64,000 nucleotides of DNA from Alligator mississippiensis. Lineage: Eukaryota > Chordata > Crocodylia > Alligatoridae. The stretch lies in NCBI RefSeq assembly GCF_030867095.1, contig NC_081828.1, positions 50,135,434 through 50,199,433 of the forward strand, in the 5' to 3' direction. The notes beneath the pieces are model-generated. The model did no database searches. It was not told the DNA's origin and saw only the letters and a list, made by a program, of their open reading frames with translations. Below are positions 1 through 12,059 of this stretch, one piece after another. Position 1 is the first letter of the stretch; every line of letters begins with the position of its first letter. A program made the translations under genes and the position numbers.

Positions 1-2480
1 AAGAGGATGAAACACAAAGTGTCTTTTCTTCCTCCCACTGTCTTCCTGCCAGAAACTTTGGAACATCACCACTGCTGCCAAATAGAGTAGCAACAGCAGA
101 AGTGGTGATGCTTTGAGCACAGAGACAAAATAGTCTGAGGAGAAAAAAAAGGAAGATACTTGGCTTCTGGGGGAAGAAACAGAGGGGAAGTAGAGGAAGT
201 TGAGAATGTGTGTGGGGAGAAATGGAAACATCTTCTCCTGGTGTCCTCTGAAGGACCAGAAATAAATGCCTGCCTTGACCCAGTATTTTCTCTCTCTGTT
301 CCAGCATTGTCTGGAAATTAAGCCTTTGTGCACCATCTCAGCCTCTCCCAAAAGGGGGGCATCAGTAACCCAAACAATAAGCTAAGAACAACCTCACTCC
401 ACCCATTAAACCCTTGGTATTAATGGATTCCCCATTGATCTCACTCAAGTACAGCCATAAAAACCAGAGCTGCATACAGCAGCATCCTAAAATACCCTTT
501 TAAATCTCAGGCACTATGTTCATTAATTACAGCCCAGCGATGGCTCAGGCTATTAGTTCTGGATGGTAACTTCATTTATGCCCACGTTAACACTTGATGT
601 CAGTAGAGTTCTCTCATTACCACTCCATTACTTACCTTCTCAATCCATCATTACAAGGTAGTGCCCAGGGCACAGAAACGTGCAACATTCTCCATGTATT
701 TGTGAAAAGTTGATATATCAAGTGTAGTGCACTTAAAATTCCCAAGCAAAACACCTTTTAAAATCAGTTGGTAAGGCTGTAGGTTCCTATCAGGGTCGAG
801 AGAGGGAGGGGGATGGGGAAGAAATAACCTCTTGAGACTGTTGCAATCTTCTCAAATATAGGAAAAACTTAGGGAAACACTGGAATGCCAATATTCAAAT
901 TCCATTTAAACCTAAACTAAAAATATTAGCAACTACAGAAATAGAGTTCAGACCATCCAAACCACCTTAACACTGCACCTGTCCTCTACTGTCTGTCCTC
1001 CTGATGCAGCTTGAGCTACACTCACAAAGGTGCTAAAATCTTTTTTTTTAAAAATCTATCCAAAGTGTCAGTACAGAAGTTGCTGATTGCTGATCATTTC
1101 AGAAAATGCAACCCCAACTGTGACCACTGAATATTGAAAATATAGCCCTGAATTCCTCTGCAAATACATCTAGTGTCATGTTTCTGAGACATAGACATCT
1201 GGATGAGAGAAGTTTTAGTAGACACTTTAAAAATTCTCAGGTCTACCACCTTGCACACAGAATCAAGGCAGTTTAGATTACATGGTTTATAATGTATACC
1301 TGTGCTCTTGGCTTCCCCTTAGTGAATGCTAACAATTCCAATCTTTGCTCTCGCCCTGTAGGGTCAGATTTTCACAAGTGCTCAGGGCTGTCCTTCAATA
1401 GCTTTAGTCTATCACCTGCCACCAGCACTTTCCTTGAAAATAATCTTGTTAGAAAAGAAGCACCACTTAGATCTCTCCTTTGCAACACTGATCTTTAAGA
1501 TTTGTTTGGAGAAGAGAAAGCACTTTAAGCTTATAGAAAATCTATTTAAAGGGGGCTTGAATGTATGTCTTTCATTGGAAGCAGGGTTGCAACAACACAA
1601 TACACCACTGTGCTGTGGATATAAGCATTTTGAACAAACTTAGCTGTGGAGTGAAACTTCTACCATACTGAGATACCATCTTCTAGATGGGATTTTAACT
1701 CCTATTTGTGGGGAGCAAACATCACGCAGGGGGAAAAGAGCCTGCCAGCCATCCACTGCCTGATGGCAGGAGTAAAATATCAATATTTTCTTCTGTGTTC
1801 TGTAATTCCCCAGCTAACAAGGCTGTGATGACAGAGGTTGGTTTTAATAACTGTGATACTGGACTAATTGATGGCACAGGCTGCTGGTCACCACAATCAG
1901 AAATAAATTAAACTGTCTTTGCCATCCTGCATCCACACCTCCAGCAGTGAAACCTCCCGCAGGTGTGAACATAAAGTATCTGTACATCTTGCTGAACATG
2001 TTTGTGTTGGGTTATTTCCTCCAGTGCTCCATGCTGCTTGGACTCATTTTATTAAGCTGTTGATTAAATTGGTCTGTGCAGGAACCTAAAGTGTTTTGAT
2101 GCCTGTAGTACAGGGAAAAGGGAAGGTGGCAGCTTGTTAGCTCCTGTAGGATGTTGGCCACAGCTACTAATACTTTCCCTGCAGAAAGTCAAAAATGCAT
2201 TTAAACAGCTCTGGTACAAAGCAGAAGGCTTCTGAAGTAGTTTGTGCAATGTGTGACAGCCAGCACTTCCTGCTTCTGTTCAGACCAGAAATACCATCTA
2301 ATGATGGTGCTTCCCACCCAGTGAAGAGTGACACAAACCCAAAAAAAGAGACTGGCACATGGCTAAGTAACTGTGAGCATTTGGGTTTCCATGTACTGTG
2401 CTTTTAGGTACATGTCTGAGCATTCTCTCTACACAAAAGGAGATATAACCCCTAGGGCTCTCTCACAGGGGCTTCCATCT
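1..2480. other. Unique-looking non-coding sequence
   Basis: I see no repeat ends, exon-like frame or RNA gene here. The open frames are short, overlap on both strands and have no recognisable domain. Near 2486-2520 there is a weak resemblance to the left end of a hAT (a motif like GGTGATTCTCAACTGGG), too decayed to call. Confidence 0.5.
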
Positions 2481-2706
2481 AAAGCGGTGATTCTCAACTG
2501 GGTTGTGCTAGATCCTTTAAGGGTGTTGCACAGTGTTAGTACTCTTCAGTGTGCAAATGCCTACACATGATCCACAAGATAAACCCAGAAATTACAAACA
2601 GGAATCCATAGGGTCAAAAACATTTTGACCTGGTGTGCTCATTCTGAGTCCTTTGCTCTATTCTTTTTCCATAATCAAAAACTGGGAGAAAGCTAGGTAA
2701 AGGCAG

Positions 2707-3458
2707 TAGGGTTGTGCAAAGCTTCAGTCCCCGATTTGATTTGGGAGAGATTTGGCCCAGTTCGGTGGCCAAATCTCCGAATCCAAATCGAATCAGAGGA
2801 CCCTTTAATCTCTCCGAATCGAATCAGACTCTCGGAGAGATTCGGAAAGATTCGGTGATTCAGACATAGTCACAGCTTTAATTGTCTTTCCTACATACCT
2901 CTAGGTAGCAGGCGGCTCATGAATGCTGAGACGCTAGGGTGGATGGATGATCCCACAGGAGCGTAGGGGGTTCCCCAGCGCACTTGGCAGCAGACCCAGA
3001 AGTGGACCAGAAACACTTCTGGTCGACTTCCGGGTCCACTGGGGAGCATGTGGGGGACCCCTCCCCGTGCCCCCCGGCTTGGCGACTGGTGCCTCCTGGG
3101 TCTGGGGGGGGCACCCGGGGTCCCCCTGCGGCTGATCACAGAGCCAAGGGGGCACAGGGGGCCCCCAGCGCACTCTCTGGCAGACCCCCCTCCTCCCCCC
3201 CCATGCTCCTGTGGGACGTTCCATCTGCCTCAGCATCACAGCATTCACGAGCCGCACCTGGTACATTGAGGTATGTAGAAAAAAACATTTAAAGCTGTGT
3301 CTATGGTCGAATTGCTGATTCTCCAAATCAGCATCAAATCTTCAGATTCTCATTCACCCGAATCAAAGCAGGGACAGTGATCCGAATCAACAAATCAAAT
3401 CACTGTCCCCAATTCAGGCCAAATCTGAATTGAATAGGGCCCATTTCACACACCCCTA
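2707..3458 (+). mobile_element. Non-autonomous hAT family A, copy A1
   Basis: A 752-bp element starting TAGGGTTGTGCAAAGC and ending in CACACACCCCTA, so the termini are imperfect inverted repeats of the hAT TAGGG type. It is flanked by AAAGGCAG (2699-2706) and AAAGGCAC (3459-3466), a 7/8 match to an 8-bp hAT target duplication. The arms are rich in GATTCG/CGAATC words and the core (about 2900-3270) is very GC-rich. A subterminal hairpin, GGGACAGTGAT with ATCACTGTCCC, lies at 3371-3409. The overlapping frames on both strands encode low-complexity Pro/Gly-rich peptides and are not taken as genes. It shares its core with A3 and A5. Family placement is from structure only. Confidence 0.85.
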
Positions 3459-3549
3459 AAAGGCACTAGCAAATTGCTTGTAGATCTTAAGACCACCCAT
3501 TTGGGACTGGCTGGCTAAAATCAGCTCTTTTCACACAGGGTGACTAATA

Positions 3550-3960
3550 GTGGATCACTGGAAATTGCTAGAAGAAAACATTCGACAATACTTTTCAGAT
3601 TTAAATGTTGCAGAGCATGACTGGATGAGAAACCCAATTCCTGAAACTTCAAGAATCAGTCTTCAGCAAGAAGACCACCCCAACAATATATGCAATGATC
3701 AAACTCTAAAACTGAAATATGACAAGGTATCTTGGGATAATTCTGGGTTCAGGTAACCAAGGAATAGCCCAGCATTTCAAAAAAACTGTAAAGACCTTGC
3801 TGCATTTTCCATGTCATACGTATGCAAGTTGGAGTTCTCTGCTTTACCCAACATAAAAAAAAAAACCAAGGAGAGAGAAAGACTTCTTTCAGGGGAAGAG
3901 GAAATGAGAGTGTGTCTTTCTTCATTCAGCCAGGAATTCAAGACATTGCAAGAACAGTGA
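3550..3960 (+). pseudogene. hAT (Charlie-like) transposase C-terminal fragment, frameshifted
   Basis: The first 69 codons (3550-3756) read like the region before the hATC dimerisation domain, with motifs such as HWKLLEEN, DWMRNP and LKLKYDKVSWDN. After a frame change and an in-frame stop near 3764, the continuation PSISKKTVKTLL is readable. A further shift gives 49 codons from 3811 to 3960 with MSYVCKLEFSALPN, IKKKTKERERL and EEEMR..LS, matching the usual hATC block (Y.CE..FS.L, K.R..L, EDD.R..LS). It is therefore the broken 3' part of an autonomous element's transposase, of the type domesticated in ZBED5, FAM200 or GTF2IRD2-like genes. It has at least two frame changes and no intact catalytic core. 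It lies about 90 bp from hAT copy A1, but nothing shows that the two are related. Confidence 0.75.
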
Positions 3961-3969
3961 GGCTCAAGA

Positions 3970-4125
3970 GTCTCATTAATTTGGACTCAGACCAGCAGAG
4001 ACTCCCTATGCCTGAAGAAGGGTGACTGCACCCAAAAGCTTGCCAAGAACTTTTTTCTAACTTCTCAGTTGGTCTAATAAAAGACATCACATCTACTCAA
4101 AGAACCTTGCCTGCCCTAGTATAGA
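3970..4125 (+). repeat. 3' tail of a dispersed retroelement
   Basis: The segment contains CCTGAAGAAGGGTG, AAAAGCTTGCC, then TTGGTCTAATAAAAGA and CAAAGAACCTTGCCTGC. I recognise this arrangement as a common 3' tail in reptile genomes (CCTGAAGAAG...AAAGCTTG...TTGGTCYAATAAAAGAT). I cannot say with confidence whether the parent is Penelope-like or another non-LTR element. Confidence 0.5.
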
Positions 4126-4892
4126 TAGGGTTGTGTTCTCTGGTCATTGCTAACTATCAAAGGGAACCTCAATTTAAGTTTCTGCACAGTCAGTCCCCTG
4201 AAAACAAGCCTCAGAGGACAAGACTTAGAGAGCTCTGTCCCCCCAGGACTGTGTTAAGCAAGGTTTATTCCCATATAAAAGAGGCCCTGCGCACTGCAGT
4301 TACTACTCTGTAATTGTCTATCCTCATGAAACAAAACTAAATATGTGCATATGGTTCTGGCTGAGTTAGGAGCAGGCAGTCTCTGTCTGGTTTGTTCATT
4401 GGTCTATTCAGAGGCTGACATTTGTTTTCTGCAAACAAAACATGATCACTTGAATGCTCCCCAGAAACTAACATGACCAAAGCAAATCCACAGAAAACCC
4501 TTTGGCAGTACTCATGATCTCACTCTTCAGCCCTGATTGCAGAAACAATAGAACACCACATATGGGATAAGAGAAGTGGAACTACAGACATGGTCCCAGA
4601 GGGGAAAGCACCACCATATCAGGGCTGGGGAGAGCACATCATAAACCCCCACTGAAAACAATTTTATTGACCTTCTCCTGAACTGAATCTAATTTTGATT
4701 AAAGGAATCTGGACAGGGTCACATAGTCTTTGGAAACATTCAAGTTATGTCCACTGACCAGTTATGAAGACAGTTTCCACCAGATCCCTAAACATGTGCT
4801 TTTCCCCTCAGGCACGTGAGATGTACCTATCAAAGACATCTCAAAGTATCTCTAATAGCATCTTTGAAGGCTGTTGATTTAGAAATAATATT
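4126..4892. other. No recognisable feature
   Basis: Mixed-composition sequence without exon-like frames, terminal repeats or RNA motifs that I can identify. Confidence 0.4.
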
Positions 4893-4965
4893 CCTGCATT
4901 CATGCAAGGGGTGGGACCAGATGACCCCTGGGGTCCCTGGGAACCCTATGATTTTCTATTCAGCT
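4893..4965 (+). repeat. CR1 LINE 3' end fragment
   Basis: Contains the diagnostic CR1 3' terminal wording: GGGGTGGGACCAGATGACC followed by GGGAACCCTATGATTTTCTA, corresponding to the usual GGTTGGACTAGATGACC...CCAACCCTATGATTCTA. Only the last part of the 3' UTR is present, a typical dead-on-arrival 5' truncation. Confidence 0.65.
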
Positions 4966-5112
4966 TGGTTGGTCTTTTCCTTAATACAGTTTGTTTCACC
5001 CACCATGCCAGAACTCATCATCCTCCAAGCATACCCTATAGGACCAGTTAGCTCTCCACCAGAATATGCATCTTTGGTTGCCTTGGAGATATAGTAATGT
5101 CATAGTTACACT

Positions 5113-5369
5113 CAGTGTTCTAATTACACTTTGACTCTTGGCGGAGTCGGAGGCAGCAGTGGTAGCAATTGCAATGGAGAGAAGCCACAGGGCAGTCCAG
5201 GCACAGGCTGTGGGCGGCTGCAGCAAAAAATTCCCAGCAGCAACAAGGGGGAGGGCTGCTTTTCCCCTGCACTAAACAGCAGTTTCTGGCTGCCAGGGGG
5301 AATCTTGTCTCTTATGTGGGGGGGATCAGTCCTCCCGAACACCCCTCCCTCCGTGTAATTTGAACCCTG
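5113..5369. mobile_element. Short non-autonomous hAT, 257 bp
   Basis: Left end CAGTGTTCTAATTACACTTTG and the reverse complement of the right end, CAGGGTTCAAATTACACGGA, form terminal inverted repeats. Flanks GTTACACT (5105-5112) and GGTACACT (5370-5377) match at 7 of 8 positions, as expected for hAT. The GC-rich interior has no transposase, so this is an internally deleted or MITE-type copy. Confidence 0.75.
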
Positions 5370-5399
5370 GGTACACTGTATCTGCAGCTGGAACCTCCC

Positions 5400-7228
5400 T
5401 ACAATCACTTTGCTGAAACTGAAGACAGAAGGCAAGTATGATTAACCACAGTTTCTTTAAAGAGAAAGTAAGCAGGCATGGACTGTGGAATGACTAACCT
5501 AGCTGTCTACTGTAGGACTTGAATGTGCACTCCTGAAGTTTTTGGCTGATGACTTCAGTAGGAGCAAGAACAAGAGGCTAAGGCCAGATAGTGCTGAAAC
5601 CAGGGAAGGTGTGCAAGTGGTGGGAAGAGGGCAGCAGGAATCTTGGGGAATTCACATGTGAAAAGGTAGTCTCCTGCAGATCTCAAAAATCCACAGGAGA
5701 GCAGATTTCCCAAGATGTGGCAGATGAGCTGTGGGAAATATACTCTACTTCTGGAAAGGACCTTAAAGGTGTGTTTAATTTTAAAAGAATGGGCTTACAC
5801 CCTACTGACTTCACCGGGACTGAAACATACTGAAAAAAGATGCTTCCTTGAATTGGGGCCTGGACCTGGGGCAAGCCCTTGTTTCTTGCTTAGCGAGTGA
5901 AGCACTACTGCACAGCTGACTGACCTGTACAGATGAAGATGGCCTTCTCTACTGACTTCCCTGTGAGTGACTAATCTTGCGGCAATACCTTGTACAAGCT
6001 GTCCACAGTCTGAAAGCAATTCATGCAAAAATCAATCACATGGTACAATACCTATCATTGAATACATTGTACATCAAATTAGCCTTACAAAAAATGAGAT
6101 GACAAATACTGCAATGAAAACAGAAATGGCTATGAGAGGCCCTCATCATAAATTCACCATTTGCAATTTAATAAACTTTTAAAAAATAGCCCCTGTCTTC
6201 AGTGTTGGCAAACTCTTCAAGAGTCCCTTTTCAGCTTTCAGGGCATCACTAACTTCTTTGCTAGTGGAATCTGGAATGAAGATTAGACTCTACCAGGTAG
6301 AACAAAAGTGACTACCTAAAGGCTTATAACTCAACCTATTTAATAGATTTGGTTGGAAGTTCTCAGAAATGTTACTCAGTATCTAGAAGCATATTGCTTG
6401 TTTGGAGGTTTCATTGTTATTCCCATGAGTCAATGATCTAAGGCCTGCTTGACGTAGAAAGGAGTGGCAGCCTTTTAACACTATAACACTATTCCAGTAC
6501 CTCCATAGCACTGTGCATAGGAGTTCTCTTATTGGATAATGGTCACTGATCCAGTCGCAAAGCCCATATTGAATCTTTAGCCATACTCCCATGAAAACCC
6601 ATAGGCATTTTGCCTGTGTGAGGGCCTGTGTGATAGTTTATCCCAATACTAAAATAGGGCCTGTTACAAGTACAGTACATTATATCCAAGTGTCTTAAAG
6701 CGTTTCCCAACTTGTAATTAAATTAGCCTCACAAGCCCACCAACCAATCAGTTGAGGAAGTATCTGCCTTATTTTGCAGGTTTGGAAACTTAAAGCATAT
6801 ATAATAAAAAATGCTTAGGACCCAGCATTGCAACTGTGATAGGCTGACTTTTCTGCAGGGTGGAGCACCCCATGCACTGCACCCTTTGCAAATCTGGCCC
6901 AGGGTGCCTTGATCAAGGTTGCACAGGAACTCCATAGCATGGCCATTTAGAATCTAGTTCCTTTTTCTAGTTCTGTTTTGATAAGTCCTGTTGACCTAAA
7001 TCTATTTAGGAAGTGCATTTTTCTCATTATTTGCCTTACAGTAGGTTTCATTTCTTGTTCTTCTTTGACATATTTTATGTCTCATTTCCTACTCTCCTTT
7101 GTATAGTTTGGTAATCCAAGTCCTTTGGCATGGCTAAATAATCTTGATTAAAAGCCAATCAAAGTGAGCCACATCGTCAGCTGATATCAATTGATGTAGT
7201 TCCCCTTGGTACGCTGACTTGTGCTAGG
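5400..7228. other. Mostly unique sequence; possible MITE and MIR traces
   Basis: No exon or RNA gene seen. About 5790-5875 has a weak inverted-repeat pattern (ACTGACTTCACCGGGAC ... GGGGCCTGGACC) resembling palindromic reptile MITEs. About 6690-6800 carries words similar to a decayed MIR SINE (TTATTTTGCAGGTTTGGAAACT). Both are too weak for separate calls. Confidence 0.35.
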
Positions 7229-7236
7229 ATCTAGAC

Positions 7237-7457
7237 CAGTGGTTTTCAAACTGCGGTCCACAGAACTCTGGGGTTCCACAGTAGGTTACCAGGGCTCCAC
7301 AAAGAGATGGGCAACTAACAGCGGACCATCTGGGTGGCAGTGCAACACCATTGCTGGGCAAAGTCTTCTGGCTCTGTGTCAATCTTTAGGATAGCGCTAA
7401 GGGTTCAGTGACAGAAGTGATATAAAAGAATTTCATGACTAGGAAGCTTGAAAAGTG
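7237..7457. mobile_element. Short non-autonomous hAT, first of a tandem pair
   Basis: Starts CAGTGGTTTTCAAACTGCGG, the classic vertebrate hAT CAGTGGTTCTCAAACT end, and finishes GGAAGCTTGAAAAGTG, a decayed inverted copy. Target duplication ATCTAGAC (7229-7236) and ATCTAAAC (7458-7465), 7/8. At 221 bp it has no coding capacity. Confidence 0.75.
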
Positions 7458-7465
7458 ATCTAAAC

Positions 7466-7940
7466 CAGTAGTGTGCAAACTTTCAGCCCTGCAGGCTAGA
7501 CAAGTGGAGCAGGGCCAGTCCAGGGGCCAGATCCCTGATGGGTGCCTCCTCAATCTGGCTCCACACTAGACCCTGCACCACCTTTGACCAGTCCTGCATG
7601 CCTGGATTGCACCCTGTGCTGCTGTGGCCCATCCTTGCAGGCCCCCACAGGCCCCATGCTGTCCCGGCCTCAGCACGTCTGGATTGGTCTCTGTGCTGCT
7701 GCAGCCCAGCCTGGCACAACCCACTGGGCCTAGCACTGCCACGGCTCTCCACATCTGATATAACACACAAGGCCACGCTATCTAATCCACAGGCCTCCCA
7801 ATAGTCTAGAATTTTGGCAGCAGAACAGCAGCAATTAACACTGCCACCGCTCCCCTCTAGCCAAACTTCTAGACCCCTGGGGAGCCTAGGGGGCCAGATG
7901 ACATGGCTCTGTGGGCCAGATCAGGGGTTAAGCATACCCG
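7466..7940. mobile_element. Second hAT, abutting the first at a shared target duplication
   Basis: Begins CAGTAGTGTGCAAACTTTCAG directly after the ATCTAAAC that closes the previous element. It ends GGCCAGATCAGGGGTTAAGCATACCCG, whose reverse complement resembles the left end. The right flank ACCTAGAC (7941-7948) differs from ATCTAGAC by one base. Overall order is site, element, site, element, site. The interior is a GC-rich non-coding spacer with frames on both strands. Confidence 0.65.
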
Positions 7941-7949
7941 ACCTAGACC

Positions 7950-9468
7950 AATATTTTCAAAAGGAATACACATTTAATACAGATCAAAAATACCACCACT
8001 GCACTGAAGGCCTTTTGAATGAAAGGAATAAAACCCCAGGAGTTCAGAATTAAATGAACTTCTAAAATGAAAAAAGAGAGTTAATCCTGGATGCCAGTGT
8101 TGAAAGCCCCTTAACCAAGCTGAGGAGAGGGCTCAACACAGAATTAAGCTTTGAATAAGTTGTTTTTGGGGAGTTTTTTTTTTTACCCTTTCATAAAAGC
8201 CACAACAAAGCTGAGTGTGCTGAGGATACCCACAGTGCATCATTCTTCAATATCCCCCAGTGGAAAAATTTGAGCTTTCTATTATAGAGGATGCAGATTT
8301 TTCTCCAAGTGGTCTTGTCCTTTACCTGTTTCTGTCCAGCTCAGCAATTACACACAGGGCACAGTTGTGGGGCACTACTGCCAATACTGGTTATCCCAAG
8401 CACACAGAAATAATCAGATTTGTTTTAAAACCATGAGATTTTCAGAATACAAAATCTTGGGGGTGGATTTATTTGCTTTCTGGCTTTTGAGAGCTTATAT
8501 GTTAAGTTTACCATCATAGAAGAGCAGAGGGTTGTGGGTGGGGAAAGAGGCATGACCTTCCTGCTAGGGGCTGCACCTATGGGGTCTTTATCCCTCCATA
8601 CGTAGTCCAGGATACGTAGGAGGCAACTGCAGGGTAATTGGTTTATATACTAACATGGATAAACTCTGAATAGTTTTTGGTTTGGATTATGAAATTAACA
8701 CTTTCTCTCTGCCACATTTGTTTTCCATGCTCAGTGCTCTCTAAATTCTCATGCAGCCTTTCAGGAAAAGCTGTGTCAGTGCAGAGGAACCTTATCAATT
8801 TCTCCCTGTGCACCAGTTACATTAAAAGGGGAAGAGCAGAGCAGGCTGATATCATGGTTTAATTCAGACCTGAGCCAGATCCCTTGAGTCAAGCATCTCC
8901 AAAGCATCAGTGCTTCTTACACTACATGCAAAAAGCCCAGGCAGCACCCCCATTTTGAGGGGAAAATTGGACCCCCGCCAGTCCCAGCTTAGTAAACTGG
9001 GAGAGGGTGGCTGCACTCAGAGAACAAACAAGGACATACGCTGGAAAAGAAGAATATAGGAAGGGAAGGAAGGCTAAGAGTCAGGATGACTCACTTCCAC
9101 GATGCATCTGTTTAGCCTGCAAAAGCAGAGGTTGTGGATTTACTACCTGTTTCTGAACAGAGAACATGTACTTCAAGGACTCATCACAAAGGGAAACTCA
9201 GGAAAGTCAGGACAAATCAACTAAGAGAAGAAATCAGCATGTGTGAGTTAAAGCATGTTAAACCCTGAGGTGGATGGTCTTATACAGGATTAAAGGGACC
9301 TTAGATCAATGAGAGCAGGTACATGGGAGCTTACCATGATTTAACGCCTCCTTATTGACTTGATCCATTTGTGTTTTCCTGAATGCCCTTGCACATAGAC
9401 ATTGGCTATATACACAGGTGCAAGGTTACTCTCTCAAGTGCCAAGACAACGGCCCTGTATGGACTTGA
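7950..9468. other. No recognisable feature
   Basis: Neutral-looking intergenic or intronic sequence. No repeat termini, domain-bearing frames or RNA motifs identified. Confidence 0.4.
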
Positions 9469-9687
9469 GGCCAGTTTCTATTCCACCTATTAAAAGCTAC
9501 CTTTAAGTCTACTTAATGTTAAGTGTTATTCAAGTTCACCGTGCTTGAGTCCCTGAAAAACAATTAATGGAATGTTACAAAAGCAGACGCATTAATGGGT
9601 TTTGAGGACTTGAACAGGGTGGAATAAAATCACACTTATGCACTTAAGTCCACCTAGACACCTAATAGGTGGAATAGAATCTGGACC
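9469..9687. mobile_element. Inverted-repeat MITE
   Basis: Left arm GGCCAGTTTCTATTCCACC (9469 onward) pairs with the right arm ending GGTGGAATAGAATCTGGACC (to 9687). The arms run about 24 bp with few mismatches, with AT-richer sequence between. The same ends appear in a copy at 45705-45948, where a TTA duplication supports a PIF/Harbinger origin. Here the flanking triplet is not clean. Confidence 0.65.
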
Positions 9688-9689
9688 CA

Positions 9690-12050
9690 GATGTTTCCAC
9701 CAGCTTACTTAGCATTACAGGTGTGTAAAATAGTGGCAAATAGATGAGCCAAATCCCTAAACCAAGGTAACTTTGTCTATACAGTTGAAGAATTATCTTA
9801 TCTTGAAAGAAACATGGTTAAAGTTTACCAGTGTAAGTTCCATTGGTTTAGGTGCCATCTATCCACATCTATCCCATGATAACCATTTTCTAAAGGCAAA
9901 CAGGAAAACAAGCATTGGGGGGTTTTCCCCCAATGCCTAATGGCAAGTAGCAATAATAGCCATCTACTGTAGGTAACTATAGGGGCATTATTCATCTCTT
10001 CCTGATCCCACTGTTATTTATATCAGGGTACAACACCATTGTACAGTATTGGGTTCATCTGTCCAGAGCCAAAGTCTACAACTCATGGCTTAGATGTTAA
10101 TCCAAGCAGACAGACAGCCCCATGACCCTCTCCCCAGGCTCGTAGTCATCCCAAGAGCAATTAGCAACCTTCAGCAAAACCTCAACAGCTGTTCACAGGA
10201 GGTCTCAGTTAAGGGAGCCATAGAAAAGTGACAGTTTTCAAGGGCCTGTTGTGGAGACTAAGGAGGCCCTGTAACTCAGCAGTCCGGTTGTCAGGAGAGA
10301 GTTATGGGCTCACTCTGAAAAGTGGCAAGTAGGAAATGGATAGTCTGATGCCACTGGATAAGAAATTAATTTCTATATCAGCATAAAAAACATGCAGCAG
10401 CTGTCATTTACAAATGCATTAAAAAACCTTTAATTTCCAAAAGATGCATGGGGGGGGCGGGGGGGGGGGGGGAGTGTGGGTTTGCTTTATTAATGTGCTG
10501 GGGGAGGGTTGGCAAGGGAAAAAAGACCAACCCCAGGGAGCTAGGGTCACTGAGGTCAAATAGAAAAAATAGGTCTGGCCAGACTTAACAAGCTGCCATG
10601 CAAATCAAGAGGAAACAAAAGGACAGGAGTCATCCCAGTGCAAACACTCACCTGTTCTCTACCAGCTTGCATAGGCCTCATGTGGTCATTGAGCCCTTGC
10701 ACTGATGAGAGAGTTCAACTTTTTTGCTTGTTTCATTATTGTGAACCAGCCTTATTAGTGATCTCAGTGCACGTACACAGGCTCTGTTTGCTTTCCAGAT
10801 CACAGCCATGCACTCTGCTAGATGTTTTACAGCCTTGTCCCATTGCACTCCAAGGTCCTTCTGCTGCTCTATGCTCTGAAAAGTGACTTCCTTTGCCATG
10901 TTTGCCCTATTCTCCATTCACATTCTTGCACTTATCTAAACTTATCTCCAAAGACATAGCCATGTTTTACCATTATCCTGAGTCTCCATGGGTGTGTCTC
11001 TGTACATTTTAGCTAAAACCTGGAATCCTGTGGGCTGACTCTGCCCAATGCTGCCTCTCTCCTAATCTAAAACACAGCCTCTTATTGGGCCAGAAATAAA
11101 ATCCAATGAAGTCAATGGAAAGTCACCTACCAAAGGCAGTGGGGTTTGGATCAGACCTAAATAAAAACCTAACAGCCACGCCCCCTGAAGTTCCCTACTG
11201 TATCAGTTGTTTTGTGGTATTTGCAGGATGTGAGCAAATACCCCCTGGTGACTTGATTACAGCCATGGAGCTCATTTCATATTATCAAACCTGGGTTGTC
11301 AGAGAAGAAAGCTTTACAGTTTGTTCTTCCTTCCCCTGTCCCATTCTACTCCTTCTCTGTGATGCACTTGGAGACATGCCCATGCCTTCATGAACTATTA
11401 TACGCTGCACGTTGCATCCTGCTTTGTTTATGGAGAGTTTGGGTGATTTGTGGGCTTGGTGCTGAATTATATGGAGGGAGACAAACATTTTTTACTGTTC
11501 TGGGTGATGAGTGCTTGAGTCCCGTGGACATCTGGAGGAATTATTTTCAGAAAATTAACATGGTTTGTCATTTGCATGATGAACTGCTGGATCTAAAATG
11601 AATTATAGGAAGAAACCTGTAGGGGACATTCATTATCCCCAATGGAGTGAAGCCCCTCAACTTGGTTTGTAAGGTTGCTAGTAATATGTATGCTGTTGAA
11701 TAAAAATTCCAAGTGCTTTGGAACTGAACAAACCAATATAACTGAAGGCATAAGTGATCTGCCACATTAAATTCTGAAGCCTTAATAATTATTTCCTGCC
11801 TCTGTTTGCTACATTTTCTGTTAGGCTTGCTCTGACTCTTCCATGAAACAGAATTAACTCTTTTCTTACTTGCACTGCAGAATCTCAAGCGACATGAAAT
11901 ATAAGATTTCTCAGCAACAGATATAATAGTGATGGTGTCATTTTTTTTCTCCTTCCCTACATTCTATGTGCTGTAGGTCTACATGAGGTTTTCACCCTAA
12001 TGGTAGATATCAGTTTATGTAAAAAGATACTGTAGATAATTAAAGACAGG
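9690..12050. other. Mostly unique sequence with a G-run and a small palindromic MITE trace
   Basis: Contains a perfect 10-bp hairpin with a 5-nt loop at 9912-9936, a 24-nt almost pure G run at 10450-10473, and a palindromic MITE-like segment at 11086-11158 (GGGCCAGAAAT, TCCAATGAAGTCAATGGAAAG, TTTGGATCAGACC). No gene recognised. Confidence 0.4.
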
Positions 12051-12059
12051 GCAGGGTTA

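Noticed and set aside
10678-10917. Minus-strand 79-codon frame with KDLGVQWDKAVKHLAE, suspected LINE RT remnant
   Set aside because: Only KDLGV matches CR1 wording. Flanking text does not follow the CR1 order, so evidence is insufficient.
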